Of a stretch of 64,000 nucleotides of DNA, positions 9,185-17,220 are shown in pieces. Both the position numbers and the translations under genes were made by a program. Numbering within the stretch: position 1 is the stretch's first letter; each line of letters starts with the position of its first letter. The DNA comes from Marinomonas lutimaris (GTDB lineage: Bacteria; Pseudomonadota; Gammaproteobacteria; Pseudomonadales; Marinomonadaceae), in assembly GCF_019426345.1 (NCBI RefSeq), contig NZ_JAHLLW010000017.1, forward strand, positions 32,788 through 96,787. The letters run 5' to 3'. Under the pieces are notes generated by a model. It was not told the DNA's origin. It worked only from the letters and a program-made list of their open reading frames with translations, and searched no databases.

Positions 9185-9358
9185 AAAAAAAAAGCCGGAC
9201 AAGGTCCGGCTTCAACAAAAGTAACTAGCAGTTGCGAATAACATCATCCTGTGGGGAATGGTGATATTCATCTAAAACATGACTGTGGGACAAGTTTTAG
9301 AGGCAATACAGTTAGGGCTGTATCGATAAATATTAGGTCGCTGTTCAACCTAAGAGAT
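9185..9358 (-). ncRNA. Candidate structured small RNA
   Basis: No protein gene lies between gap and 9631, but the minus strand has a full small-RNA transcription unit. A promoter TTGTAA (9387-9392) with TAAAAT (9365-9370) at 16 bp spacing would start RNA near 9358. The RNA would form hairpins 9333-9338/9348-9353, 9306-9311/9318-9323 and 9272-9278/9294-9300, and end with a perfect 9-bp GC-rich stem 9204-9212/9192-9200 followed by nine U (9185-9193). The motif UCCC(C)ACAG occurs twice in loop or weakly paired positions (complement of 9283-9290 and 9249-9257), C-rich as in RNAs that pair with ribosome binding sites. It matches no family I recognise; it does not look like 6S RNA or Spot 42. Confidence 0.55.
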
Positions 9359-9630
9359 GCGAATATTTTATATTTTTGCTTGTGTGTTACAAACGATATA
9401 AATTGATTTGTTGGATTAGACAAATTAATGCAAAATACCCGATCTATTTAATAAATGCAGTCTTTGTTATTAAAAAATGAGAGTCTATTTTTGTTAAATT
9501 GTTGTTTTATATGTATTTATCTATAGTTGGTTATACGCTTTTCGCTGTTTTTGGCTTATTTTCATTCTTTTTTTGATTTTGCGTTTTTTAAATTTTGCAG
9601 TAGCTGAGATCGTCTTATGGTGATTGTTTT
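9359..9630. other. AT-rich intergenic region before the gcvA-like gene
   Basis: This 272-bp stretch contains the promoter of the candidate minus-strand RNA (9365-9392) and presumably the promoter of the LysR gene at 9631. It is strongly AT-rich with no open frame of substance. I could not pick one convincing plus-strand promoter. Confidence 0.5.
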
Positions 9631-10572
9631 ATGAAGTCTGTTCCATTAGCAGGGTTAGGTACCTTTGCCATCGCGGCAAGACATTTGAGTTTTACAAAAG
9701 CCGCGCAAGAAATGCACCTTACACAAGGCGCTGTGAGCCAGCAAATTCGGCAGTTAGAAGAGCGTTTAAAGCTGACTTTGTTTGTCCGTTATCATCGACG
9801 TCTTGAGTTGACGGTGGCGGGTGCGCGTTTGGCCGTGCAGTTGAATCATAGTTTTACTGAAATTAATGACTTGGTTCTAGAATTACAGGAAGAAGAAACG
9901 TCTAATATTTTGTCGGTTTCTGTTATGCCGTCCTTTGCAACCAAGTGGTTGATTCCTCGATTAGGTAGTTTGCAAGAAGCTTACCCTGATTTACAGCTTC
10001 GTATTCAGGCTAATGATAGAGAGGTGAACTTTCAGCGCGACAGAATTGATGTGGCGATAGTGCATAGTCATGTCCATAGCTCAAAAGGGCATATTGTTCC
10101 TTTGATGAAAGATAAGGTGTTTCCAGTTTGTAGTCCCGCATTTGCAGAGCTGAGATCGTTAGCTGAACCTAGTCAATTAGCACAAGTGCCTTTATTAAAT
10201 GATGACTCTGAATGGCGTTTTTCTAGCCCTTACGCGGAATGGGAAAAATGGCTGCTACTCGCTAATGCAAAAGGTATTAAACCTTCTCGTGGTATCAGTT
10301 TTAACCGAGGCGATCTTGCCGTGCAGGCCGCTATTGCTGGGCAAGGTGTTGCTTTAGGTAGAACGCCTTTAGTCATGGATGATATTCAGCATGGGCGATT
10401 GATAATGCCGTTTGCGGAAATATTGGATGAAGGGCATGCGTATTTGTTTGTGTGTCCTGAAATGCAGCGTCAACGAGAGCCAGTTCAGCAGTTGCTTAGT
10501 TGGTTAGTAGCGCAGTGCTACGAATACTCACAAGAGGATGCTTTGACGACGCCCGATGATCTGATTTCATGA
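9631..10572 (+). CDS. LysR-family regulator, GcvA-like
   Basis: This is a 313-residue DNA-binding regulator of the LysR family. The winged HTH spans about residues 5-65 (LGTFAIAARHLSFTKAAQEM, then LTQGAVSQQIRQLEERL and the wing LFVRYHRRLELT), followed by the periplasmic-binding-protein-like effector domain. The HTH (AVSQQIRQLEE) and overall length resemble GcvA-type regulators, a large group whose members often control amino-acid metabolism genes, so the target cannot be inferred. It is convergent with the TSUP transporter gene with only 3 bp between the stops and no obvious terminator. Confidence 0.85.
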   Translation: MKSVPLAGLGTFAIAARHLSFTKAAQEMHLTQGAVSQQIRQLEERLKLTLFVRYHRRLELTVAGARLAVQLNHSFTEINDLVLELQEEETSNILSVSVMPSFATKWLIPRLGSLQEAYPDLQLRIQANDREVNFQRDRIDVAIVHSHVHSSKGHIVPLMKDKVFPVCSPAFAELRSLAEPSQLAQVPLLNDDSEWRFSSPYAEWEKWLLLANAKGIKPSRGISFNRGDLAVQAAIAGQGVALGRTPLVMDDIQHGRLIMPFAEILDEGHAYLFVCPEMQRQREPVQQLLSWLVAQCYEYSQEDALTTPDDLIS

Positions 10573-10575
10573 AAA

Positions 10576-11346
10576 TTAGTTATCTAATAGTAATTTAATC
10601 GAAATTGCCAAGCACATAATAATCACCATTGGGCGAATAAGTTTCGCACCTTTGGTGATGACGAGGCGTGAGCCAATTTGCGCGCCAAACCATTGTCCAA
10701 TTCCCATCACAATACCTAATGCCCAAATAAGGTGACCGCTAAAGGCAAACATGGCCAAAGAGGCTAGGTTACTGGTCGCGTTGAGTACTTTTGTATGAGC
10801 CGTTGCTGAAACAACCGTGAGCCCCATCAAACACAAATAAGCAGTAGAAAAGAAAGCGCCTGTTCCTGGTCCAATCAAGCCATCATAAAAACCAATACTA
10901 GTGCCGATAATCACTGCAAACTGTATATGAGTAAGTGAAAATTTACTGGCAATGTAAGGCTGAACCTTGGGTAAGAAGAAAAAGAAAATGGCTACCGCGA
11001 TTAAGATAATTGGAACGGCTTTTAGCAGTAGGCTACTGTCTAAATAAGAGACTAATAGTGTGCCGCAGATAGCGCCGATGGCTGTCATCAAAATGGGGAG
11101 CCACATATCAGACAGCTTCACTTGGCCTTTTTTTATGAAGTGGTAAGACGCTGAGACTGTCCCTGCGCAACCTTGTAATTTATTGGTAGCAAGTGCTTCG
11201 GCTGGTGACAGCCCTGCCGCTAATAAAACCGGCACAGTAATTAAACCACCACCGCCTGCAATAGCATCAATGACACCTGCAAAAAAAGCGGCAGCAAAGA
11301 GAGCAAGGTAGATCCAAATAGAGATATCGAAAAAAACAAAGTCCAT
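10576..11346 (-). CDS. TSUP family (TauE/SafE-like) membrane transporter
   Basis: A 256-residue inner-membrane protein of the TSUP/DUF81 family, which moves sulfite, sulfonate-derived or other organic anions. The family hallmark AGVIDAIAGGGGLITVPVLL lies near the N-terminus, followed by ALATNKLQG, and GPGTGAFF in the second repeat. About eight hydrophobic helices are visible. The start at 11346 gives the typical length; a start 23 codons further upstream would lie inside the glpD terminator and is rejected. Substrate unknown. It lies downstream of glpD on the same strand but is separated by a strong terminator. Confidence 0.85.
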   Translation of the reverse strand: MDFVFFDISIWIYLALFAAAFFAGVIDAIAGGGGLITVPVLLAAGLSPAEALATNKLQGCAGTVSASYHFIKKGQVKLSDMWLPILMTAIGAICGTLLVSYLDSSLLLKAVPIILIAVAIFFFFLPKVQPYIASKFSLTHIQFAVIIGTSIGFYDGLIGPGTGAFFSTAYLCLMGLTVVSATAHTKVLNATSNLASLAMFAFSGHLIWALGIVMGIGQWFGAQIGSRLVITKGAKLIRPMVIIMCLAISIKLLLDN

Positions 11347-11393
11347 TGAGTTTAGGTTCCTGTTAGGTGCGGGCTTGATGCTTTTTAGTAGAT

Positions 11394-11430
11394 CAAAAAA
11401 AGCCTGTCCAAACAATCGTTTGGACAGGCT
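11394..11430 (-). terminator. Terminator of glpD
   Basis: A 13-bp perfect stem (11401-11413 / 11418-11430, loop of 4) followed on the minus strand by a run of T (11395-11400). It lies 37 bp after the glpD stop codon and ahead of the TSUP gene. Confidence 0.93.
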
Positions 11431-11467
11431 AAAGAGTAGTAATTATCGAGTTTTCTATTGGGCTAGA

Positions 11468-12955
11468 TTAAATTTTGGTCTGTATGTAGCTTTCAAGTGC
11501 GTTTACTTGATCTGGTGTGAATTCAAGGCCAAGTTTAGTGCGGCGCCAAAGAATGTCTTCTGCCGAATGAGCCCATTCATGGTTGATCAAATAATCCACT
11601 TCCACTTGATAGAGCTGATTACCGAAGTGTTGGCCAAGATCGCTCTCTGAATTGGTTTTATTTAATAATATGTGGGCTAGTGAGCCGTAGCTATTAGCAA
11701 ATCTATGAGCAAGCTGTGCACCTATAAAGGGATAATCTTGCTGTAACTTCATTGCAAAACCATCTAGAGACATGCCTAAGTCACCGCCTGGCAACGGTTT
11801 GCTATGAGTCCATTCGTCTCCAAGGCTATCAAAGTAGGGCGTAAGCTTCTTCATCGCAGACAACGCTAGTTTACGGTAGGTAGTGATCTTCCCGCCAAAA
11901 ATACTTAGCAACGGTGCCTTATGATTTTGGTCGTCAAGGTGCAGTGTGTAGTCACGAGTCACGGCAGACGGATCAGAAGACTCGTCTTCTAACAACGGTC
12001 TTACGCCAGAATAGCTCCAGACAACATCCGTAGGCGTGAGTGCCTTTTTGAAATGATCGTTTGCCACTTTCAATATGTACTGCGTTTCATTTTCTGAAAT
12101 AGCAACATCGTTCGGGTCACCTTTGTATTCGACATCAGTTGTACCTAACAATGTGTAGTGTTCGCGGTAAGGGATTGCAAAAACGATACGCTTGTCGGTG
12201 TTTTGCATAATGAAGGCGTTGGAGTGTTGATACAGTTTTGGCACAACAATATGGCTGCCTTTGATCATACGAATGCCGTAAGGGGCTTTTTGTTCTAGTT
12301 TCGTTTCTATGAACGAAGACACCCAAGGGCCCGCTGCGTTTACCAAGGCTTTGGCTGTTATTTCATGAGTTTCTTTGGTGATTTGATCTTCTAGACAGAT
12401 ATGCCATTGGTTGTCGATACGTTTAGCAGAAGTGCAGCGAGTGCGAGCAAAAATAGAAGCGCCATTTTGTTGAGCGCTCAGTGCATTGGTCACTACCAAG
12501 CGTGCATCGTCCACCCAGCAATCTGAGTATTCGAAACCTTGTGTAATATCATCTTTTAATGGGCTGTCTGCGCCGTATTTGACGCCTTTAGAGCCTAACA
12601 GTGTTTCGCGTTTACCTAAGTTGTCATATAGAAATAAGCCAATACGTATCAGCCAAGCTGGACGTAGGTGCGGTCTATGAGGCATTTGAAAGCGCATTGG
12701 TGTGACAAGATGAGGCGCGACTTTGAGTAATACTTCGCGTTCTGTTAGGGCTTCTTTTACTAGGCGAAACTCGTAATGCTCTAAATAGCGTAAACCGCCG
12801 TGGATTAACTTGCTGCTCGATGATGACGTGGCATGAGCCAAATCTCCCATTTCACAAAGGCCAACATCTAGGCCTCGTCCTGCTGCATCGGCGGCTATTC
12901 CAGTGCCGTTAATGCCGCCGCCAACAACAAATAGGTCAAAATGGGAGTGATTCAT
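11468..12955 (-). CDS. glpD: Aerobic glycerol-3-phosphate dehydrogenase GlpD
   Basis: A membrane-associated FAD enzyme that oxidises sn-glycerol 3-phosphate to dihydroxyacetone phosphate and passes electrons to quinone. The 495-residue protein begins with the dinucleotide-binding motif DLFVVGGGINGTG, followed by SSSSKLIHGGLRYLEHYEF, typical of GlpD. The C-terminal domain contains IFGGKITTYRKLA. The ATG at 12955 has GAGG six bases upstream; a GTG four codons earlier overlaps that site and is rejected. glpR lies upstream on the same strand, glpK is divergent from glpR, and a GlpR-type operator sits in the promoter. Confidence 0.96.
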   Translation of the reverse strand: MNHSHFDLFVVGGGINGTGIAADAAGRGLDVGLCEMGDLAHATSSSSSKLIHGGLRYLEHYEFRLVKEALTEREVLLKVAPHLVTPMRFQMPHRPHLRPAWLIRIGLFLYDNLGKRETLLGSKGVKYGADSPLKDDITQGFEYSDCWVDDARLVVTNALSAQQNGASIFARTRCTSAKRIDNQWHICLEDQITKETHEITAKALVNAAGPWVSSFIETKLEQKAPYGIRMIKGSHIVVPKLYQHSNAFIMQNTDKRIVFAIPYREHYTLLGTTDVEYKGDPNDVAISENETQYILKVANDHFKKALTPTDVVWSYSGVRPLLEDESSDPSAVTRDYTLHLDDQNHKAPLLSIFGGKITTYRKLALSAMKKLTPYFDSLGDEWTHSKPLPGGDLGMSLDGFAMKLQQDYPFIGAQLAHRFANSYGSLAHILLNKTNSESDLGQHFGNQLYQVEVDYLINHEWAHSAEDILWRRTKLGLEFTPDQVNALESYIQTKI

Positions 12956-12986
12956 GCTAAGCCTCACGATTAAAATACGAATGTTT

Positions 12987-13004
12987 ATGTTCGAAAATGA
13001 ACAT
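12987..13004. promoter_or_regulatory. GlpR operator upstream of glpD
   Basis: ATGTTC (12987-12992), six spacer bases, then GAACAT (12999-13004) form a perfect inverted repeat. The left half with flanks, TATGTTCGAA, matches the E. coli GlpR half-site WATKYTCGWW exactly. A second TTCG-containing half-site follows near 13011. The same ATRTTC-N6-GAAYAT design occurs before glpK. Confidence 0.75.
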
Positions 13005-13139
13005 TTGTTTTCGATATTAAACCTCTAAACCTATTATGACAATAACGCTTTGTGAAGTTTTGGTGAATATTTAATCTTTTTTTGGTCTGAAGAAGAGTCG
13101 AAATGGCTGTTTATTGCGTTGAATTTGAGGCGTGGTGCG

Positions 13140-13162
13140 ACGCCTAAGGATTACTTAGGCGT
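13140..13162 (-). terminator. Stem-loop over the glpR stop codon
   Basis: ACGCCTAAG (13140-13148) pairs perfectly with CTTAGGCGT (13154-13162). The stop codon of glpR is in the loop. No U-run follows on the minus strand, so it is a weak terminator or mRNA 3' stabiliser, and glpR-glpD read-through remains possible. Confidence 0.4.
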
Positions 13163-13921
13163 GCAAAGTTCTAATCGAACTTTATGTTCTTTCATCAATT
13201 TCATAATGGCTTTTGGTGGTTGTTCGTCAGTAAACAACCTGTCGACTTGGGTTATGTTGCCTAATCTAACGACAGCATTACGACCGAACTTCGCGCTGTC
13301 AGCAGCCAGAAAAACGGTACGAGAATTATTGATAATACTTTGAGCTACTCGAACCTCTTGGTAATCGTAATCCAATAGTGAGCCATCGTTAGGATCAATA
13401 CCACTGATACCTATGATGCCAAAGTCCACACGGAATTGATTGATGAAGTCTATAGTGGCTTCACCCATAACACCACCGTCTCGAGCACGAACGGTACCGC
13501 CTGCAATAATAACAGTAAAGTCTTCTTTTCCGCTTAAAATGGCGGCAACGTTAAGGTTATTGGTTATAACTTGCAGGCCTTGATGATTCAACAACTCCCG
13601 TGCAACGGTTTCGGTTGTGGTGCCAATGTTGATAAACAAGGAAGCATGATTGGGGATTTCTGCAGCGATTCGTTTGGCTATTTTTTCTTTTGCTGGAAGT
13701 TGCAAAATTTGTCGAGTGGCATAAGCCACATTGGTAGTACTGGAGTCGTAGCTTGCTCCACCATGGTGTCGGCGTATTTGCCCAGCTTTAGCCAGCTCAT
13801 TAATATCGCGACGAATGGTTTGCGGTGTAACGGCGAATTGGCTGGCCAGTTCATCGATGGTCACATAACCCTTTTCTTTCACTATGGCGACAATATTGTC
13901 TTGGCGAGAGAGTTGGCCCAT
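13151..13921 (-). CDS. glpR: Glycerol-3-phosphate regulon repressor GlpR (DeoR family)
   Basis: A 256-residue DeoR-family repressor. The N-terminal HTH shows the family pattern ([24 protein letters not shown], residues about 20-43, then RRHHGGA), and the C-terminal sugar-phosphate-sensing domain contains NIGTTTE and AADSAKFGR. GlpR binds glycerol 3-phosphate and releases its operators. Its position between glpD and glpK and the two matching palindromes support the assignment. The ATG at 13921 gives the usual family length. Confidence 0.93.
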   Translation of the reverse strand: MGQLSRQDNIVAIVKEKGYVTIDELASQFAVTPQTIRRDINELAKAGQIRRHHGGASYDSSTTNVAYATRQILQLPAKEKIAKRIAAEIPNHASLFINIGTTTETVARELLNHQGLQVITNNLNVAAILSGKEDFTVIIAGGTVRARDGGVMGEATIDFINQFRVDFGIIGISGIDPNDGSLLDYDYQEVRVAQSIINNSRTVFLAADSAKFGRNAVVRLGNITQVDRLFTDEQPPKAIMKLMKEHKVRLELCTPK

Positions 13922-14000
13922 ATTGTTTTCTTCTCCTGATAAAAGACATTACTTGTTAAGCGAGGCTTGCTAAATGAGTGCGCATTGGTTTTTAATAGAG

Positions 14001-14020
14001 AATATTCGTATTTGAATATT
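14001..14020. promoter_or_regulatory. GlpR operator between glpR and glpK
   Basis: AATATTC (14001-14007) and GAATATT (14014-14020) form a perfect inverted repeat with a 6-bp spacer, the same geometry as the glpD operator (ATRTTC-N6-GAAYAT). A further half-site ATGTTC follows at 14022-14027. It lies in the glpR-glpK divergent promoter region, so GlpR probably represses glpK and itself. Confidence 0.7.
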
Positions 14021-14091
14021 CATGTTCAAAAAACAAAACAACAATTAAGTCGCTTACTTTTGAGTGGCTGTGATTTCAAAGAGAATTCACC

Positions 14092-15576
14092 ATGACGCAT
14101 TATATTCTTGCTATTGATCAAGGCACCACCAGTTCTCGGGCTATTTTATTTGATGAAAAAGGCACTCGTGTTGGCCAATCTCAACAAGAGTTTCCGCAAA
14201 TTTTCCCTGATGATGGCTGGGTTGAGCACGATCCAGAGGATATATGGTCATCTACTTTAGCTGTGTGTCGCTCTGTTCTCAAGGATACAGGCATCGATGC
14301 GCAAGCGATAGCAACCATAGGTATCACTAATCAACGTGAAACTACCATTTTATGGGATACCGAAACAGGCAAGCCGGTTTATAACGCGATTGTTTGGCAA
14401 GATAGACGTACTAGTGGATTCTGTCAGTCATTAAGCGATAAAGGTTTAGGTGAAAAAGTACAAGAAAAGACCGGATTATTAATCGATCCATATTTTTCTG
14501 CCACCAAAATTCGTTGGATTTTAGATAATGTTGATGGTGCGCGTGAAAAAGCCCAAGCAGGGCGTTTGGCTTTTGGTACGGTCGACAGTTTTTTATTGTG
14601 GCGATTAACTAACGGAAAATCTCATAAAACTGATGCGACCAATGCGGCTCGTACTATGGCATTCAACATTCATACTCAAGAATGGGATGACGAACTGATC
14701 GAGCTGCTAGGAATCGGTGATGTATTGTTCCCTGAAGTGTTGGACTGTAGCGCAGACTTTGGTGTTATTGATGCTTCTTGGTTGGGGGCTGAAATTCCTG
14801 TGAATGGTGTTGCTGGTGATCAGCAAGCCGCCTTAGTTGGGCAAGCATGTTTTACGCCGGGTATGGTGAAAAGTACTTATGGTACTGGCTGTTTCATGAT
14901 TTTGAATACTGGCGATAAAGCTATTCGATCTGAACATAAGCTACTTACGACTGTAGGTTATCGTTTAAACGGAAAAGTCACGTATGCGCTTGAAGGTAGT
15001 ATCTTTGTGGCTGGTGCGGCGATTCAATGGTTGCGAGATGGCTTGAAGCTATTTTCTGATGCCAAGGAAACACAAAGTCTCGCGCAGCAAGCATTGAATG
15101 ATGATTCTGTTTATTTAGTGCCAGCCTTTACTGGCTTGGGTGCACCATATTGGGATCCAGATGCCCGTGGCGCTATGATTGGATTAACGCGTGATACTAG
15201 TGTTGCGGATATCGTTAGCGCTGGTTTGCGTTCTGTGTGTTATCAGACAAAAGACCTAGTAGGTGCCATGGCACAAGATGGCGCAACATTTAGCTCTTTA
15301 CGTGTCGATGGTGGAATGGTAATAAATGATGTGATGGTGCAGTTCTTAAGTGATTTGTTAGAAATTACGGTGGAACGTCCTTGCGTCACAGAAACGACAG
15401 CATTGGGCGCTGCATTTTTGGCGGGTTTGCAGATTGGTCTTTATCAGTCTCTTAATGAGGTTGAAGCCTTGTGGAAAGCAGATAAATGTTTTGAACCCAC
15501 AATGGCAGAAGGCACAGGTGATAAGTTGTATCAAGGTTGGCAAAAAGCCGTGGATCGTGTTCGCACTCGAGACTAG
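14092..15576 (+). CDS. glpK: Glycerol kinase
   Basis: GlpK phosphorylates glycerol to sn-glycerol 3-phosphate with ATP, trapping it for GlpD. The 494-residue protein has the FGGY-kinase hallmarks: [16 protein letters not shown] at the N-terminus, [19 protein letters not shown] in the phosphate-binding loop, [11 protein letters not shown] and [18 protein letters not shown] near the C-terminus. Length is normal. It is divergent from glpR with operators between. No glycerol facilitator gene (glpF) is present next to it in this window. Confidence 0.97.
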   Translation: MTHYILAIDQGTTSSRAILFDEKGTRVGQSQQEFPQIFPDDGWVEHDPEDIWSSTLAVCRSVLKDTGIDAQAIATIGITNQRETTILWDTETGKPVYNAIVWQDRRTSGFCQSLSDKGLGEKVQEKTGLLIDPYFSATKIRWILDNVDGAREKAQAGRLAFGTVDSFLLWRLTNGKSHKTDATNAARTMAFNIHTQEWDDELIELLGIGDVLFPEVLDCSADFGVIDASWLGAEIPVNGVAGDQQAALVGQACFTPGMVKSTYGTGCFMILNTGDKAIRSEHKLLTTVGYRLNGKVTYALEGSIFVAGAAIQWLRDGLKLFSDAKETQSLAQQALNDDSVYLVPAFTGLGAPYWDPDARGAMIGLTRDTSVADIVSAGLRSVCYQTKDLVGAMAQDGATFSSLRVDGGMVINDVMVQFLSDLLEITVERPCVTETTALGAAFLAGLQIGLYQSLNEVEALWKADKCFEPTMAEGTGDKLYQGWQKAVDRVRTRD

Positions 15577-15668
15577 CTTTTTACGATTTGATACATGCTT
15601 TGTCTTGTGTGATAAGGCAAATATGGCTAACTTTAACAAAGGATGTTTATTCACAAAGGGTTTAGAGA

Positions 15669-15959
15669 ATGTCGAAACAGTTTGCCGAAGTACAGCAAGA
15701 TGATTTTATGAAGTTTGGTGGTGAGCGTCCAAGCTATTTAGAGATCGAAGATGCATTGATGTCGCTAGGCGGGCATGGTGTTGGTGGTAATCATTTCAAA
15801 AATGAAATGGTTAAGTTGGCAGGTTGGACTGGTGGTGCATTAACTACTTATGCACAGCGTGCTGCTGTTGCTCAGGCTGCGTTCAATCGTATCCGTGAAG
15901 TCTTGCCAAAGGTAACAACTGCAGAAGAATTAAGAGCTACTCTAAAGAGCTTGAAATAA
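15669..15959 (+). CDS. Small cytoplasmic protein of unknown function
   Basis: A 96-residue protein without signal peptide or membrane segment that I do not recognise. Helix-forming patterns dominate: a glycine-rich middle (SLGGHGVGGNHF) followed by a long amphipathic helix (YAQRAAVAQAAFNRIREVLP). The ATG at 15669 has AAAGG upstream. It follows glpK by 92 bp on the same strand and is closed by a strong terminator, so it may be the last gene of the glpK transcript. Codon use looks like its neighbours. Confidence 0.65.
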   Translation: MSKQFAEVQQDDFMKFGGERPSYLEIEDALMSLGGHGVGGNHFKNEMVKLAGWTGGALTTYAQRAAVAQAAFNRIREVLPKVTTAEELRATLKSLK

Positions 15960-15985
15960 ATCCTTGCTTTAAGCTTCGTACTTAC

Positions 15986-16023
15986 AAAAAGGGGAGTGAC
16001 ATGATAGGTCGTTCCCCTTTTTT
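15986..16023 (+). terminator. Terminator after the glpK-15669 unit
   Basis: AAAAAGGGGA (15986-15995) pairs with TCCCCTTTTT (16013-16022), with additional inner pairing GAC/GTC and a 7-nt loop, then T residues. The A-rich left arm lets it serve the convergent DUF501 gene as well. Confidence 0.88.
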
Positions 16024-16044
16024 ATGTGCGTTTTTTAATTGAAG

Positions 16045-16560
16045 TTATTCAGCGTCAGCGATGGCTTTCATGCCATATTCTTCGTCGAGAATACGACCAA
16101 TAACATTGTTACCTGCCAAATGATGAGCATATTGCATATGTAGGCATCGAACTTGATCCCAATTTGCAATGCCGCCAATTCCCAGCTTATCAAATAAAGG
16201 CTTGAAGCCTTTTTCTTCAATAATAGCTTTGTGCTCAGCGCTCATGACTTCCCAACGCCTTGCGATGTAATCGCGGTGAGAAGCATGATGTGCTTCTCGT
16301 AATATTTCGTCGTCTTTTATGCGCTGTTCAAGCTCTTTTACAACACCATGGCTTTCTATTTTTGCCAAAGCTTTGTCGATAGCCTTGCTGGAAAGCCAAT
16401 AAAGAGTAGGAAATGGTTGCTCGAAAACCCAAGTTTCCATTTCTAATACTTGAGGAATACCGTTAGGTGAATAATGTGCAATGGCGCTAATGCCGCTTGG
16501 AGTACGTCCGAGCTGTGCGGTGATGATATCGATATCACGCTGAGAAAGTGTTGTTGTCAT
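16045..16560 (-). CDS. DUF501 domain-containing protein
   Basis: A 171-residue cytoplasmic protein of the DUF501 family. The family core is visible: the start TAQLGRTPSGISAIAHYSPNG, PFPTLYWLS in the middle and the C-terminal signature RCLHMQYAHHLAGNNVIGRIL with its conserved cysteine and paired histidines. The role of the family is unknown; in actinobacteria members lie next to exopolyphosphatase genes. Here it is followed upstream on the same strand by a PilZ-like gene 37 bp away, suggesting a two-gene unit. Confidence 0.82.
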   Translation of the reverse strand: MTTTLSQRDIDIITAQLGRTPSGISAIAHYSPNGIPQVLEMETWVFEQPFPTLYWLSSKAIDKALAKIESHGVVKELEQRIKDDEILREAHHASHRDYIARRWEVMSAEHKAIIEEKGFKPLFDKLGIGGIANWDQVRCLHMQYAHHLAGNNVIGRILDEEYGMKAIADAE

Positions 16561-16597
16561 AGTGTCTTATTGAATCGTGTCTTCTAGAAGAGAAAAA

Positions 16598-17008
16598 TTA
16601 AATAGTAAACGCAGGAAAGCTGGCAGCGAATTTTTGTATCCATTCAGCGGCGGCTTCATTGTAGTTGAGTCGTCGGCCTTCGATTTTAGCTTGGCGTCGG
16701 TAATGTTCTATCTGAGAGAGCTGCTCGATCATGCGAACACAGTAACACTCTTCTTTGGTTGGGAATTCAATGGCAATACGATAGCCGTCAGTCTCTTTAT
16801 TGCACCAAACGATACGGCCAGACACGCAAAAGTTTGGGTCAATCTCTTCCAATGTAATTCTTACCGAGCGTCCATTGTCAAAAGGACGAAGGGTGACATA
16901 TGTGATACCGACAAACCCAGCTCTATCTTCAGTAATTTGAGGAAAGGGCTGATCTTCTATTAGCGTAATGTCTAACGGAAGGTCTCTCGGATGTGCAACA
17001 AATTCCAT
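16598..17008 (-). CDS. PilZ-like domain protein
   Basis: A 136-residue protein whose central part resembles a PilZ beta-barrel: FVGITYVTLRPF, VRITLEEI and the closing strands VSGRIVWCNKETDGYRIAIEF. PilZ domains bind cyclic di-GMP through an RxxxR and a D/NxSxxG motif. Here the N-terminal HPRDLPLDI is the only candidate for the arginine motif and no clear D/NxSxxG is seen, so binding is doubtful. The C-terminal 40 residues are predicted helical. It precedes the DUF501 gene on the same strand. Confidence 0.55.
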   Translation of the reverse strand: MEFVAHPRDLPLDITLIEDQPFPQITEDRAGFVGITYVTLRPFDNGRSVRITLEEIDPNFCVSGRIVWCNKETDGYRIAIEFPTKEECYCVRMIEQLSQIEHYRRQAKIEGRRLNYNEAAAEWIQKFAASFPAFTI

Positions 17009-17220
17009 CGCAACAAGCCAGCTACTATTTCAGATATTCATGTTATCGGCCAAGAAGGCAGAGTGTTTAAAAAAGAATGCGAATTGTACGCTTTTTGCCC
17101 TGTCTGTACAGACGAATTTTAGGATGTCTGAGAACAAAATCATAACTTCTACTTATATGTAGAAATGCCTTACGCAATGCTGTGCATTTAGTAACACTAA
17201 GCTCATATGACTAGCTTAGA

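Noticed and set aside
9181..9212. The second hairpin after gap as an extra gap terminator
   Set aside because: The T-run follows the stem only on the minus strand; on the plus strand the stem is followed by TCAACAAAAG, so it terminates leftward transcription.
9185..9358. 6S RNA or another known family for the candidate small RNA
   Set aside because: No long near-continuous helix with a central bubble and no recognisable 6S sequence blocks; the multi-hairpin form differs.
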